DNA of 64,000 bases from Vicingus sp036171675 (GTDB lineage Bacteria > Bacteroidota > Bacteroidia > Flavobacteriales_E > Vicingaceae): NCBI GenBank assembly GCA_036171675.1, contig JAVHRO010000111.1, positions 16,490 to 80,489 of the forward strand, given 5' to 3'. The position numbers and the translations under genes are program-made. Position 1 is the first letter of the stretch. Every line of letters begins with the position of its first letter. The notes under the pieces were generated by a model, which had not been told where the DNA came from, did no database searches, and was given only the letters and a program-made list of their open reading frames with translations. Shown piece by piece: positions 52,041 through 60,896 of the stretch.

Positions 52041-53414
52041 TTACAATTTAAAATTTTTCAAATAAGCAGGAATCACTTCATCTTTTTGCAAACTATTTAA
52101 TGTCTCAGAGTTTTTAATGATATGTGCTTTTCCATCCATATCTATCATCACAATGGCTGGTCGTAATGAAATAAACTGCATAGACTGAGTAACATTATAA
52201 GCGCCAACATAATGAGCCACAACTTGATCTCCAGGTTTTAATGGGGGCAACGAAATGTTTTCTCTAATTACGTCAATGTTCATACACATTGGTCCATATA
52301 AAACGGTGTCTTCTGTATGATAACCTAAATCACTGGCTGGAGTTATTTTATGATCGTACCAAAATGCGGTAAACATAATGTTAACACCAAAATCTAAAAT
52401 GGTTGCTCTTCTTCCATCAGAAAGTCGTTTGTTGGCAATAACTGAACCTAATAAATAACCGGCATCATCAATTAACGCTCTTCCCGTTTCTAAATATAAA
52501 TAAGGCAATTCTTTTTGGTCAAAACCTGCTTTTAACAAAGTTGTGGTAATGGCTTCAGCATATTCACTAATATCAGGAACGGTATCGCTTCCTTGGTAAT
52601 ATGAACCTTTTAATGTGTTTTTAGAAGCAAAACCTCCCCCCATATCAATATAAGAAATAACTTTATTGAATTTTAATTTAATGTTAATTGCTAGGTCGGC
52701 CATTTTTCCTGCTGCTACAGCATAAGCCGATGGGGTTAACATATACGTTCCAATATGGGTATGAAGTCCAACTAAATCTAATTTACCGGTAACAATTATT
52801 TTATTGATGGCATCCCATGCCTGACCAGTTTCGTAGTTAAAACCAAACCTGTCCCACATTGGATAAATGCCTGTATCCATATTTACACGAATTGCTACTC
52901 TTGGCTTTTTTGAAGTGTTATCAGCCAATTCGTTTAAACGATAAAGTTCATCTAAATGGTCGATATGAATGGTCGAATTGTTTTTTATTGCCAATAACAA
53001 ATCTTCGTCCGTTTTATCTGGACCATTAAACAAAATTTTATCTCCTGGAACGCCATTTAATATTGCTTTTTCGTATTCGAAACGCGATACTACTTCAGCC
53101 CAAGAACCTTCTTGATGAAAAACGTTACAAACTGCGTTTAAATAACATGTTTTGTATGACCAAGCAAATTGAACTTTAGGATATCTTGTTTCAAATATTC
53201 GTTTTGCATTTCTATAATTGTTTCTAATTTTTTTTTCAGAATATACAAAAAGTGGAGAGCCATATTGAGCTATTAAATCCTTAATTTCAACGCCATCAAT
53301 ATTAGTAAATGCTGACCAGTCGGTTCTGTTTCCGAACTTATTCATTAAACCACCTTGTAACGATTTTATAATTGGTCGTTCATATGTTTTCTTTTTCATT
53401 TCTTTAGTTGCCAT
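52041..53414 (-). CDS. Group III (LysA/ODC-fold) PLP-dependent decarboxylase
   Basis: A 457-residue fold-III PLP enzyme related to diaminopimelate, ornithine and carboxynorspermidine decarboxylases. PLP Lys88 is in FAWSYKTCYLNAV, preceded by GSPLFVYSEKKIRNNY. LVGLHTHIGTYM and YIDMGGGFASKN bind the cofactor phosphate, YLETGRALIDDAGYL is typical of LysA, and the catalytic Cys lies in VLYGPMCMNID near 376. The substrate cannot be read off. Standing after an ATP-grasp ligase it recalls the BtrJ/BtrK pair of butirosin synthesis, where an ATP-grasp enzyme loads an amino acid onto a carrier and a LysA-type enzyme decarboxylates it; that is an analogy only. A true LysA role is the main alternative. 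Confidence 0.8.
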   Translation of the reverse strand: MATKEMKKKTYERPIIKSLQGGLMNKFGNRTDWSAFTNIDGVEIKDLIAQYGSPLFVYSEKKIRNNYRNAKRIFETRYPKVQFAWSYKTCYLNAVCNVFHQEGSWAEVVSRFEYEKAILNGVPGDKILFNGPDKTDEDLLLAIKNNSTIHIDHLDELYRLNELADNTSKKPRVAIRVNMDTGIYPMWDRFGFNYETGQAWDAINKIIVTGKLDLVGLHTHIGTYMLTPSAYAVAAGKMADLAINIKLKFNKVISYIDMGGGFASKNTLKGSYYQGSDTVPDISEYAEAITTTLLKAGFDQKELPYLYLETGRALIDDAGYLLGSVIANKRLSDGRRATILDFGVNIMFTAFWYDHKITPASDLGYHTEDTVLYGPMCMNIDVIRENISLPPLKPGDQVVAHYVGAYNVTQSMQFISLRPAIVMIDMDGKAHIIKNSETLNSLQKDEVIPAYLKNFKL

Positions 53415-53439
53415 GATAGTATATTTTTGTGATGAGTGA

Positions 53440-54501
53440 TTAATATTCTCCTAAGGTTGATATTTTTTCAAAATTTTTCATATCAACAATTAGGTCGTAC
53501 GCATATCGAATAAATAATTTTCCTACTTCGTACTTTTTAAAAACTTTTGCAGGTTGTCCGAGTGCTTGATTTACGGCACTTTCAACTTGATTTTGACCTG
53601 CTCCTACTGGTAAATAACACCAAGCAGGAAATCGAGGGTTGATTTCAATTAAATAATACTGTTCATCAACAGTTTTCATTACCTCTAATTCAAACGGTCC
53701 TTTCCATTTGGTTTCTTTAACTAATTTTTTGGTTAAATCGATCAGTTTTGAATCGGAAATGGTAACTCCAGCCCATGCTTTACCTTTGTCGGTAATGTAT
53801 AGTTTGCGCATTGGAACAGCTCCAATAAGTTTTCCATTTCCATCGCCAACTCCGCAAACATTAACTTCTGTACCTCTAATAAATTCTTGAATTAAAACTG
53901 GCAAGCCCCATTGAGCACTTATTTTATTAAAGTGTTGCATAGCTTGATCTGCCGTATATGCAATTTTGGCGTCATAAAATTTACCTTTAATGACTAATGG
54001 AAATCCAAATTCAGAAATTAATGGAGGTATTTCATGTGCAGCATAAATCATTTTTGCGAATGGCACTTTAATTCCGTGTTTTTTACCATATTCATACAAA
54101 TTAACTTTGTTTCGAGCTTCAAATTGTTCCATGGTTGGAATAAGCATTTTTATTCCCAGTTCTTGGTCTAACCTGTTTTCGAGCTTAATAAAGTTGAACA
54201 ATTCAGCATCAAAGTTGGGAAACAAAAAATCTACATTTTCTATTTTATTGATGTAACTAAATCGTTCAAACATTATTTCAGTCCCAGCTGTAGGGTAGGG
54301 AACTTGATATACTTTATCTATCAAATCGCGCATGTAAATACCAGGCTCGAGGGTCTCGTAGCTCAATCCAATAATTCTTACATTAAAGCTTTCGGCGTCG
54401 CGTAAAGCTCTAATAACAGGAACTCCTGGACCTGGACTGTCTATCGCATTTAGGCCAGTTACAGCAATGGTAAAGGTTGGTTTATTATTAACTTTTTTCA
54501 T
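53440..54501 (-). CDS. ATP-grasp ligase (carbamoyl-phosphate-synthase-like)
   Basis: A 353-residue ATP-grasp protein: a pre-grasp Rossmann part (TFTIAVTGLNAIDSPGPGVPVIRALRD), the ATP lid strand FPLVIKGKFYDAKIAY, LIQEFIRGTEVNVCGVGD, and the metal-binding WKGPFELEVMKTVDEQYYLIEINPRFPAWCYLP. Enzymes of this group join a carboxylate to an amine or thiol through an acyl phosphate. It is not fused to other CPS domains. The ATG at 54501 is preferred over a TTG at 54525, which would overlap the PqqD-like gene. It lies between a PqqD-like protein and a PLP decarboxylase, suggesting action on a peptide or amino-acid carrier. Confidence 0.82.
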   Translation of the reverse strand: MKKVNNKPTFTIAVTGLNAIDSPGPGVPVIRALRDAESFNVRIIGLSYETLEPGIYMRDLIDKVYQVPYPTAGTEIMFERFSYINKIENVDFLFPNFDAELFNFIKLENRLDQELGIKMLIPTMEQFEARNKVNLYEYGKKHGIKVPFAKMIYAAHEIPPLISEFGFPLVIKGKFYDAKIAYTADQAMQHFNKISAQWGLPVLIQEFIRGTEVNVCGVGDGNGKLIGAVPMRKLYITDKGKAWAGVTISDSKLIDLTKKLVKETKWKGPFELEVMKTVDEQYYLIEINPRFPAWCYLPVGAGQNQVESAVNQALGQPAKVFKKYEVGKLFIRYAYDLIVDMKNFEKISTLGEY

Positions 54502-54517
54502 TCTGTCTAGAATTTTG

Positions 54518-54757
54518 TTAGCCAATTAACTTGTAATTGTTGAGCATGTTTTTAAAATCATACAAGTCTTTTTCAACAGTGTTCTTGTCAACTGCATAAT
54601 CGTTTAACAGATGTTTCACAATTGCTTCATCGTCTTTTTCTTCTTGTAAAAGTTTTACAATTTCAACACCTATTGGATTTAGGGAGTAGCTGTCGCCCGC
54701 CGAAGGGTTAAACATAAAGCCTGAATCACTTATGGCAATGTCTTTTTTGAGTTTCAT
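54518..54757 (-). CDS. PqqD-like (RRE-fold) small protein
   Basis: A 79-residue protein of normal PqqD length. The pattern MKLKKDIAISDSGFMFNPSAGDSYSLNPIGVEIVKLLQEEKDDEAIVKHLLNDYAVDKNTVEKDLYDFKNMLNNYKLI gives the three-strand plus winged-helix fold that recognises RiPP precursor leader peptides or otherwise acts as a peptide chaperone. First gene of a six-gene operon with an exact -7 element 28 bases upstream. No radical SAM enzyme and no candidate precursor peptide gene is visible nearby, so the protein it serves may be encoded elsewhere or it may itself be a carrier. Confidence 0.78.
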   Translation of the reverse strand: MKLKKDIAISDSGFMFNPSAGDSYSLNPIGVEIVKLLQEEKDDEAIVKHLLNDYAVDKNTVEKDLYDFKNMLNNYKLIG

Positions 54758-54784
54758 GTTAATAGCGTTTTATTATTTATTGTA

Positions 54785-54792
54785 CAAATTTA
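54785..54792 (-). promoter_or_regulatory. -7 element of the PqqD/ATP-grasp operon
   Basis: The minus strand reads TAAATTTG (exact TAnnTTTG), ending 28 bases before the ATG of the PqqD-like gene. It separates this operon from the AraC-type gene upstream. Confidence 0.5.
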
Positions 54793-54844
54793 TGATGTAT
54801 AATAGCTTATGCTGGTATATAATTTTGTTAGAATTGTATAAGAT

Positions 54845-55429
54845 TTAGTCGAGAAGCGTTTCTATGGCTTTACGGTATATTACGGGGTTTTCTTTAAACT
54901 TTGAAATGGTAATTCCAGTAATTTTTTTAAATTGATTACTCAAATAGTGTACACTGCTGTATTCGAGCATAAAAGCAATTTCACTTACGGTAAATTCATT
55001 ACTTGAAATCATTTCTTTTGCTTTTTCAATTTTTAGAAGAATAATGTATTTTTCGAGTGTTGTTTTGGTGATTTTTGAAAACACTTTACTTAACTTTTCA
55101 TAGGGGAGTTGCAATTTTTGGCTGATATAATCGGAGTTTCTAATAAGAGAGTTGGAGTTGTAACTGTAAAATATAAGTTCGATAGCTGCTTGTTTTATTT
55201 TTTCAGTTAATAACGCGTCGGCATCTTTAATTATTTCAAATCCAATGTTACTTAATGTGGCCACAATTTTTTCCTCAGAAGTTTCATTTGAGTTAAACTC
55301 AACAGTTATTTCACCAATGCTAATGTTTACAATAATAACCGAAGGACAAAGTGCCAAACTAAATTGAATTAATTTTACACAACTATTTCCCAACATGTTT
55401 TTTAAGAAATATGTTTTGGTGCAAGTCAT
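54845..55429 (-). CDS. AraC-family regulator with N-terminal HMA-like domain
   Basis: A 194-residue protein. Residues 1-70 have the beta-alpha-beta-beta-alpha-beta pattern of heavy-metal-associated domains (IIVNISIGEITVEFNSNETSEEKIVATLSNIGFEII). The metal motif M-x-C-x-x-C is broken: the first Cys is Gly14 and only Cys17 remains. Residues about 95-190 are a full AraC double helix-turn-helix (LEKYIILLKIEKAKEMISSNEFTVSEIAFMLEYSSVHYLSNQFKKITGITISKFK). It is probably a DNA-binding regulator with a changed or lost metal response. It lies 19 bases after the class IV aminotransferase gene and just upstream of the PqqD-operon promoter, which it may control. Confidence 0.85.
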   Translation of the reverse strand: MTCTKTYFLKNMLGNSCVKLIQFSLALCPSVIIVNISIGEITVEFNSNETSEEKIVATLSNIGFEIIKDADALLTEKIKQAAIELIFYSYNSNSLIRNSDYISQKLQLPYEKLSKVFSKITKTTLEKYIILLKIEKAKEMISSNEFTVSEIAFMLEYSSVHYLSNQFKKITGITISKFKENPVIYRKAIETLLD

Positions 55430-55448
55430 GGTAAAAAATAGAAAAAAA

Positions 55449-56294
55449 TTAAATTGAAATTTTATTTAGTTTTTCAACAAACATTTTTGCGGCGTCGTTT
55501 GTATAGGTTTTTTCCTTAAATGTTTTAACCCATTGAATTCCTTTTACCACGTTAGTTAAAAAAACTTCGTCGGTTTGTAATAAAACATTGGCATTTAGCA
55601 TGCCTTCAAAAATGTTAATTTTTTGTTGTTCAGCAATTTTTAAGATTTGTTTACGCATAACGCCATCCATACAGCCTTCGTCAAGACTTGGAGTGTAGAT
55701 ATTATTCTTTTTGTAAAGAAAAATATTGGAGTTGGTTGTTTCTACTATGCGGTTGTGTTTGTTTAAAATTACACAATCGCCCAAGTTGTTTTCCAACGCA
55801 TATAAACCTGCCAAAATTTGTGGAATATCATTGGTGGTTTTAATGTTCGAAAGTTTTGAAGTACTTCTTCGGTGCAGGTTGTACAAATCAATATTTAAAC
55901 CTTTTTCGTTTAATTCATATCGGTTAGTATCAATAGATTTTACTTCAATTACATAAGCACATTTTTCATTAGTTGGAGTATAAAAACCATCGGCATCTCT
56001 AAATACTGTTATTCGCGCTCTACCACCTTTGCAAATGTTATTCTTACTTATCAATTCTAACAATTGATGGATAATTATCTCAAAACTTACTTCGCAGTTT
56101 TTAAGTTGTAAAAAGTCCATCCCATTTTTTAATCGAACAAAATGGTCGTCTATAAAAAGAGGTTTACCGTCAATAATTCGTATGGTTTCGAAAATAGCAT
56201 CGCCATATTTAAACGCTCTATTATTTACTGAAAATATGTTTTCAGTTTCTAAAAACAACTTACCGTTGTAATTGATATAGAGCTTTTTATTCAA
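55449..56294 (-). CDS. Class IV aminotransferase (IlvE/PabC-like)
   Basis: A 281-residue fold-IV PLP enzyme. Seen are NRAFKYGDAIFETIRI, RLKNGMDFLQL, RARITVFRD, the PLP Lys in SNIKTTND (Lys152), and IVETTNSNIFLYKKNNIYTPSLDEGCMDGVMRKQIL, the conserved E-x-x-x-S/T-N-I-F block. The length fits aminodeoxychorismate lyase (PabC) or a short branched-chain/D-amino acid aminotransferase; sequence alone does not separate them. Start is TTG at 56294, one base after the stop region of the GmhB-like gene; no ATG precedes the core. Confidence 0.82.
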   Translation of the reverse strand: MNKKLYINYNGKLFLETENIFSVNNRAFKYGDAIFETIRIIDGKPLFIDDHFVRLKNGMDFLQLKNCEVSFEIIIHQLLELISKNNICKGGRARITVFRDADGFYTPTNEKCAYVIEVKSIDTNRYELNEKGLNIDLYNLHRRSTSKLSNIKTTNDIPQILAGLYALENNLGDCVILNKHNRIVETTNSNIFLYKKNNIYTPSLDEGCMDGVMRKQILKIAEQQKINIFEGMLNANVLLQTDEVFLTNVVKGIQWVKTFKEKTYTNDAAKMFVEKLNKISI

Positions 56295-56295
56295 A

Positions 56296-56781
56296 TTAAG
56301 TAATAATTTGGTTGATATATACGTTTAAATCGGAGTTTTTGTTTACTTTAATACCTTTTACACCAACTTTTTGTGCTGATTCAATATCTCTTTCGCTATC
56401 ACCAATAAAGAATGAGGAATTAGGATTAATAGCGTATTTAGCTATTGCTTTTTCTAAAAGTAATGATTTTGGTTTTCTACAAATACAGTTTTCAATATCG
56501 TTGTGGTGAGGACAGTAGTATATGTCGAGGAGTTGAATATGGTTCAATAAAAATTGCTTCCGCATGTATTGGTTAAGCAACGCCACATCGTTATGCGAAT
56601 AAATTCCTTTTGAAATTCCTCCTTGATTGGTAATTACAATAAATTCAAAACCTTGTTTTTTCAACTTTTCTAGTGCTTTAAATAAACCATCAACGAACTT
56701 AAAATCATCTAGTTTAAACGTGTAATCGCCACGTTCTATATTAATTACTCCGTCTCTATCTAAAAAGATTACTTTTCGCAC
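56296..56781 (-). CDS. gmhB: D,D-heptose 1,7-bisphosphate phosphatase family (GmhB-like)
   Basis: A 161-residue HAD-IIIA phosphatase: FLDRDGVIN with Asp8 and Asp10, the FIVITNQGGISKG block, FFIGDSERDIESAQKVGVKGI, and a zinc site CPHHNDIENCICRKP (Cys90, His92, Cys99, Cys101), the pattern of GmhB and the HisB phosphatase domain. Most likely it removes the 7-phosphate in ADP-heptose synthesis for LPS core; histidinol-phosphatase is possible but there is no fused dehydratase. Start is GTG at 56781, just 3 bases after the rhomboid gene stop. Confidence 0.84.
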   Translation of the reverse strand: MRKVIFLDRDGVINIERGDYTFKLDDFKFVDGLFKALEKLKKQGFEFIVITNQGGISKGIYSHNDVALLNQYMRKQFLLNHIQLLDIYYCPHHNDIENCICRKPKSLLLEKAIAKYAINPNSSFFIGDSERDIESAQKVGVKGIKVNKNSDLNVYINQIIT

Positions 56782-56784
56782 TAG

Positions 56785-57414
56785 CTAGTTAAAATAGTTT
56801 AAAATTTGATAAAAAAAGTTGGTTAATACACCTGGTACTAATAGTAAAGTAAATAAAAACCCAAAAGCAGCACCTCCAATATGCGCATCGTGTGCAATGT
56901 TGGTACTACCTCTCTTGTCCATATAAATTTCATAAATAATGTACAACACACCAAAAACAATGGGTGGGAGGCTTATTGGAAGAAAAATTATACCAATACC
57001 GCCGCTTAATGGAATAAATGCAATTGCTGCAAATAACACTGATGATACAGCCCCAGATGCACCAACAGAATTGTATGAATAGTCATTCTTGTGTTTTATT
57101 AAGGAAGGAACTGTTGCAGAAAGAATTCCTCCAAAATAAATAAATAAGAAATATAAAATAGCTTTAGCACCTACTGCTACAGCAAGCATATCTTCTACTG
57201 CTGTACCAAAAGAGTATAATACATACATATTGAATAATAAATGAAGAATATTGCCTCTGTCATGGACAAAGGCATGAGTAATTAGTCGGTGCCATTCTTT
57301 TTGTTGAGTTACTTGATAAGGGTTGAATAGCAATTTTGAATACAATTCTTGATTGTTGTTGGCTATTAGTGAAATAGCCACGGTAACAATGATTATTATT
57401 AAGGTTATACTCAT
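56785..57414 (-). CDS. Rhomboid family intramembrane serine protease
   Basis: A 209-residue protein with six membrane helices. The catalytic dyad is present: Ser120 in NSVGASGAVSS (the GxSG motif) and His178 in AHDAHIGGAAFG. HRLITHAFVHDRGNILHLLFNMYVLYSFG is the family's helix 1-2 region with the conserved His-Asn. Substrates are unknown. It overlaps the topoisomerase stop by one base, TAATG. Confidence 0.92.
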   Translation of the reverse strand: MSITLIIIIVTVAISLIANNNQELYSKLLFNPYQVTQQKEWHRLITHAFVHDRGNILHLLFNMYVLYSFGTAVEDMLAVAVGAKAILYFLFIYFGGILSATVPSLIKHKNDYSYNSVGASGAVSSVLFAAIAFIPLSGGIGIIFLPISLPPIVFGVLYIIYEIYMDKRGSTNIAHDAHIGGAAFGFLFTLLLVPGVLTNFFYQILNYFN

Positions 57415-60152
57415 TAAAATAAGGTCATTTGATTTTCACCATCATCATCGATAATGGGTTTTATAGGTCCTTTTTTCTCTTTTTTTTCTTCCGAAGGTAG
57501 CTTTATTTCAACTATTGGTTTTTCTTTGTTTTCTGTTGCTTCATCGTCATCCAAATCTCCATCATTTAACTCATCGTCTGTTGTTGGAATAGGGTCATCT
57601 TCTAACTCATCTTCTTCAATTACAGGTTCTTCGTAAGGAATAGGTTCTAACAAATCAATGTTTTTAACCTTGTAAATTGTTAAACGATTTCCAATTGCTT
57701 TTAGTCCTTTAATAGCGATAAATTCTTCTAAATTAATCGTTTCAGAAGTGCGATCAATACCCTTATCTTTTGAAAAATTTAATTGAATTTGTGGTTTCCA
57801 ATCGGTTGATGCCAATTCGAGGAACGATTCGGGGTGTTCGGAAATGAATAGAACTTTATTTGGAGATGGTTCAATCAAGAAACGTTTAACGTTGTATTGT
57901 TTTTTATCCCCATCAAAATAGATAGCTGAAACAGGTTTTTTCGGATTCCATTTCTCAATTAGAATCATATTTTCATCAAACTTGGTAAACAAATCGAAAC
58001 CTGTTAAATGATATTCGCCCGATTGCATAATGGTTAAAATTTTGTCAGTAGGTTTAAACTCACCTAAAAAATCGCCTCGACCTTCAGCATTTAATCGTTG
58101 AACGGTATCATCAAACCAAATTTTACGAGCAGATAAAGTGGAAATTCCTTTTTCCTTTAATTCAATTTTGGCGATAGGATATCTGGTTACTCTGTTTCCA
58201 AGTGCAGCACGACCTTTGATGGCAAGTTCTGAAAATTCAATTTCAAATTTCAGTTTACGCACACCTGGCTTTGGGCGCAGTTTTACCAAAATAGATTCCG
58301 CCTCACCATTTGGATTTGCAGTAAACCATAATATTTTTGAGCCAGCAGTTCCTTTCGTTAAATCGTATTCTTTATCTCTTGTTATGGAGGTTACTGGAAA
58401 ACGCTTCATCATTGCTGGCCCTGTTTTCCCGTCTTGATAAATTAAGTTGTAAATGGTTCTTTTGTCGTCTTTTTTCCATACTCCTACATAGATTATGTTT
58501 TTTCCAACAAAGGCTTTTTGTGAGATTTTGGTAACTAACATTTTACCGTCTTCTCTAAACACAATAATATCGTCGATATCAGAACAATCGCAAACAAAAT
58601 CGCCTTCTCCTCGTTTTAATCCATGTCCAATGAATCCTTCTTCTTTATTTACATAGAGTTTAGCATTATTTATTGCAACTTCAGCCGCATCAATGTTTTC
58701 GAACGAACGAATTTCTGTTTTACGTTCCCTACCTTCGCCATATTTTCGTTTTATTTCTTTAAAATATTCAATAGCAAATTCAATCAGGTTGTCGAGGTTG
58801 TATTTTACTTTTCTAAGCTCATCTTCTAATGCTAGCAACTTTTCATCCGCTTTGTCGGAATCGTGCTTAGTAATTCTTCGCATTCTAATTTCGAGCAGTC
58901 TTATTACATCGTCGGGTGTGACTTTTCTTATGAATTGTTTAACATAAGGTTGTAATAATTTTAATGTAGCATCTAACGCTTCTTCGTAACCCAATCCATG
59001 CAATTTTACATAGATTTTGTTTTCTATAAATAGTTTTTCTAACGAAGAAAAATGCCATTGGTCTTCCAATTCGCCTTTACGGATTTCCAATTCTCTTTTT
59101 AATAAATTAACGGTATTGTGTGTCGAAATTTCTAACAATTCGTTTACGCCTATAAATTTTGGTTTGTCATCGTGAATTACTGTGCTATTTGGTGAAACAG
59201 AAATTTCGCAATCGGTAAATGCATACAATGCGTCGATGGTTTTATCGGGTGAAACGCCTGCTGGTAAATGAATTAAAATTTCCACATTTTCTGCAGTATT
59301 GTCGTCAATTTGTCGAACCTTAATTTTGTTTTTACTATTGGCTTTTAAAATGGATTCAATTAACTTGTCGGTGGTAATACCAAAAGGTAATTCAGTAACT
59401 TTTAAAGTTTTTTTATCTTCTGCAACAATTCTTGCTCTCACTTTAACTCTACTACCTCTAAGTCCTTCGTTGTAAGCCGAAAAGTCAGCTAAACCTCCAG
59501 TGGGAAAATCGGGCATAATGTTGGTTTTTTTGCCTTTTAGTATAGCTATTGAACCGTCAATCAATTCGTTAAAATTATGAGGTAATGTTTTACAGGCTAA
59601 ACCAACGGCAATACCTTCAACTCCTTGGGCTAAAAGTAGTGGGAATTTTATTGGTAAGGTTTCGGGTTCTTGATTTCTACCATCGTAAGACGAAAGCCAA
59701 GTAGTTGTTTTTGTATTAAATACCACATCTAACGCAAACTTTGTTAAGCGGGCCTCAATGTAACGAGGAGCAGCAGCTCTATCGCCAGTGTAAATATTTC
59801 CCCAGTTTCCTTGGCAATCAATTAGTAAATCTTTCTGACCAATTTGCACCATAGCATCGCCAATAGAGGCATCACCATGTGGGTGGTATTTCATGGTATT
59901 TCCGATAAGGTTGGCTACTTTGTGGTAACGACCGTCATCCAACTCTTTCATAGAATGTAAAATTCGGCGTTGAACTGGCTTTAATCCATCATTTAAATGT
60001 GGTACAGCACGTTCTAAGATAACATAAGAGGCATAATCCAAAAACCATTCGTGATACATGCCAGATATTTGAATAACATTTTCGAGTTGATCACCTCCAT
60101 TATTATCAAATTCTTCGTCTCGTTCTATATTGTGCTCTTCGTTTTCTGCCAT
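57414..60152 (-). CDS. parC: DNA topoisomerase IV / gyrase-type subunit A
   Basis: A 912-residue type IIA topoisomerase A subunit. The winged-helix region (HLNDGLKPVQRRILHSM, GNTMKYHPHGDASIGDAMV) leads to the active-site Tyr131 in RAAAPRYIEARL. The tower, coiled coil (about 430-480) and a C-terminal beta-propeller follow. The tail is strongly acidic and then basic (EEDELEDDPIPTTDDELNDGDLDDDE). No GyrA-box is evident in the propeller, which favours ParC over GyrA. It is monocistronic or leads the rhomboid-GmhB run. It is preceded by an 848-base intergenic region. Confidence 0.92.
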   Translation of the reverse strand: MAENEEHNIERDEEFDNNGGDQLENVIQISGMYHEWFLDYASYVILERAVPHLNDGLKPVQRRILHSMKELDDGRYHKVANLIGNTMKYHPHGDASIGDAMVQIGQKDLLIDCQGNWGNIYTGDRAAAPRYIEARLTKFALDVVFNTKTTTWLSSYDGRNQEPETLPIKFPLLLAQGVEGIAVGLACKTLPHNFNELIDGSIAILKGKKTNIMPDFPTGGLADFSAYNEGLRGSRVKVRARIVAEDKKTLKVTELPFGITTDKLIESILKANSKNKIKVRQIDDNTAENVEILIHLPAGVSPDKTIDALYAFTDCEISVSPNSTVIHDDKPKFIGVNELLEISTHNTVNLLKRELEIRKGELEDQWHFSSLEKLFIENKIYVKLHGLGYEEALDATLKLLQPYVKQFIRKVTPDDVIRLLEIRMRRITKHDSDKADEKLLALEDELRKVKYNLDNLIEFAIEYFKEIKRKYGEGRERKTEIRSFENIDAAEVAINNAKLYVNKEEGFIGHGLKRGEGDFVCDCSDIDDIIVFREDGKMLVTKISQKAFVGKNIIYVGVWKKDDKRTIYNLIYQDGKTGPAMMKRFPVTSITRDKEYDLTKGTAGSKILWFTANPNGEAESILVKLRPKPGVRKLKFEIEFSELAIKGRAALGNRVTRYPIAKIELKEKGISTLSARKIWFDDTVQRLNAEGRGDFLGEFKPTDKILTIMQSGEYHLTGFDLFTKFDENMILIEKWNPKKPVSAIYFDGDKKQYNVKRFLIEPSPNKVLFISEHPESFLELASTDWKPQIQLNFSKDKGIDRTSETINLEEFIAIKGLKAIGNRLTIYKVKNIDLLEPIPYEEPVIEEDELEDDPIPTTDDELNDGDLDDDEATENKEKPIVEIKLPSEEKKEKKGPIKPIIDDDGENQMTLF

Positions 60153-60263
60153 TTTTATAAATCCTTTGTTTGGATATTTTTAAATTCTAAAATGTAACTT
60201 TCAATACTGCTTAATATATTTTTGTGTCATTCGTTACTTCGTCGTTCTTAAATCATAATAATT

Positions 60264-60480
60264 TAACCATTCCTGCATTTTGACTTATTTTTCAATAAAA
60301 AAGTGTCGATAAAACACTTTTCTTCTAAAAAGGTTAAATTATCAATCGGTTGTCTATTTTAAACTTTTGTATTACTCACTTTGTTCGGTTGATGCTACAC
60401 TATGGTTTCGGTACAAATTTCACTCTTTTCAATCGTAAAATTCACTCGAATGAACTAAATTTTTATCAAATGCACATACA
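60264..60480 (-). repeat. 185-bp inverted-repeat element, decayed copy C
   Basis: The ends TAACCATTCCTGCATTT and ATCAAATGCACATA match the termini of copies A and B. The right part (CACTCTTTTCAATCGTAAAA, then TTCACTCGAATG) follows copy B with many changes, and an insertion of about 30 bases is present in the middle. Confidence 0.65.
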
Positions 60481-60888
60481 TCAAACTAAATCTTCTTTTA
60501 GGCTAACGTGCACCCACAAATTTAATTAAAATTAGAAATAAAACGGTATGATAATTATAAATGAAGATTCACGTCAAGATTTTGAAGGCAAGTTTTTCGA
60601 CTAGATAGATTGCTTAAAAGAAAAAGATATAGGGTAACATAATATACAGTCATAAAGAAATTTGGTGCGCATTGATATATTATAAGGTAACACTATTCCA
60701 TAAAAAAATAATTAGGTGTTGTACCATTAAATCTCTCATTTACAATTAAATTAGAGAAAGGATTGGATAATTTTAATACATTGTATAAAGGTGGGGTGTT
60801 GTATAAAGGTTTAGTTAAATTATAGCCCTTTGAAAGGGAAGTATTAGGGGAGAATAAATTTAATTTAGCAAATCTAGGTAACTTTTGT

Positions 60889-60896
60889 TAAATTTG
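60889..60896 (+). promoter_or_regulatory. -7 element and leader of rocD
   Basis: TAAATTTG (exact TAnnTTTG) lies 104 bases before the ATG of the ornithine aminotransferase gene. The long leader includes a 7-bp stem with a 4-base loop (CAATAAC/GTTATTG, 60915-60932), which may affect translation. Confidence 0.4.

Noticed and set aside
52041..53414. Firm call as diaminopimelate decarboxylase (lysA)
   Set aside because: Motifs fit the whole fold-III decarboxylase group; the operon context with PqqD-like and ATP-grasp proteins is not that of lysine synthesis, so only the family is claimed.
54758..54844. Possible RiPP precursor peptide next to the PqqD-like gene
   Set aside because: Both strands of the gap were read; no start codon is followed by a frame of useful length. 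No precursor is visible in the other gaps of the operon.
60541..60604. Short frame MIIINEDSRQDFEGKFFD as a gene
   Set aside because: Only 18 codons, no promoter or recognisable similarity; probably chance or a decayed remnant.
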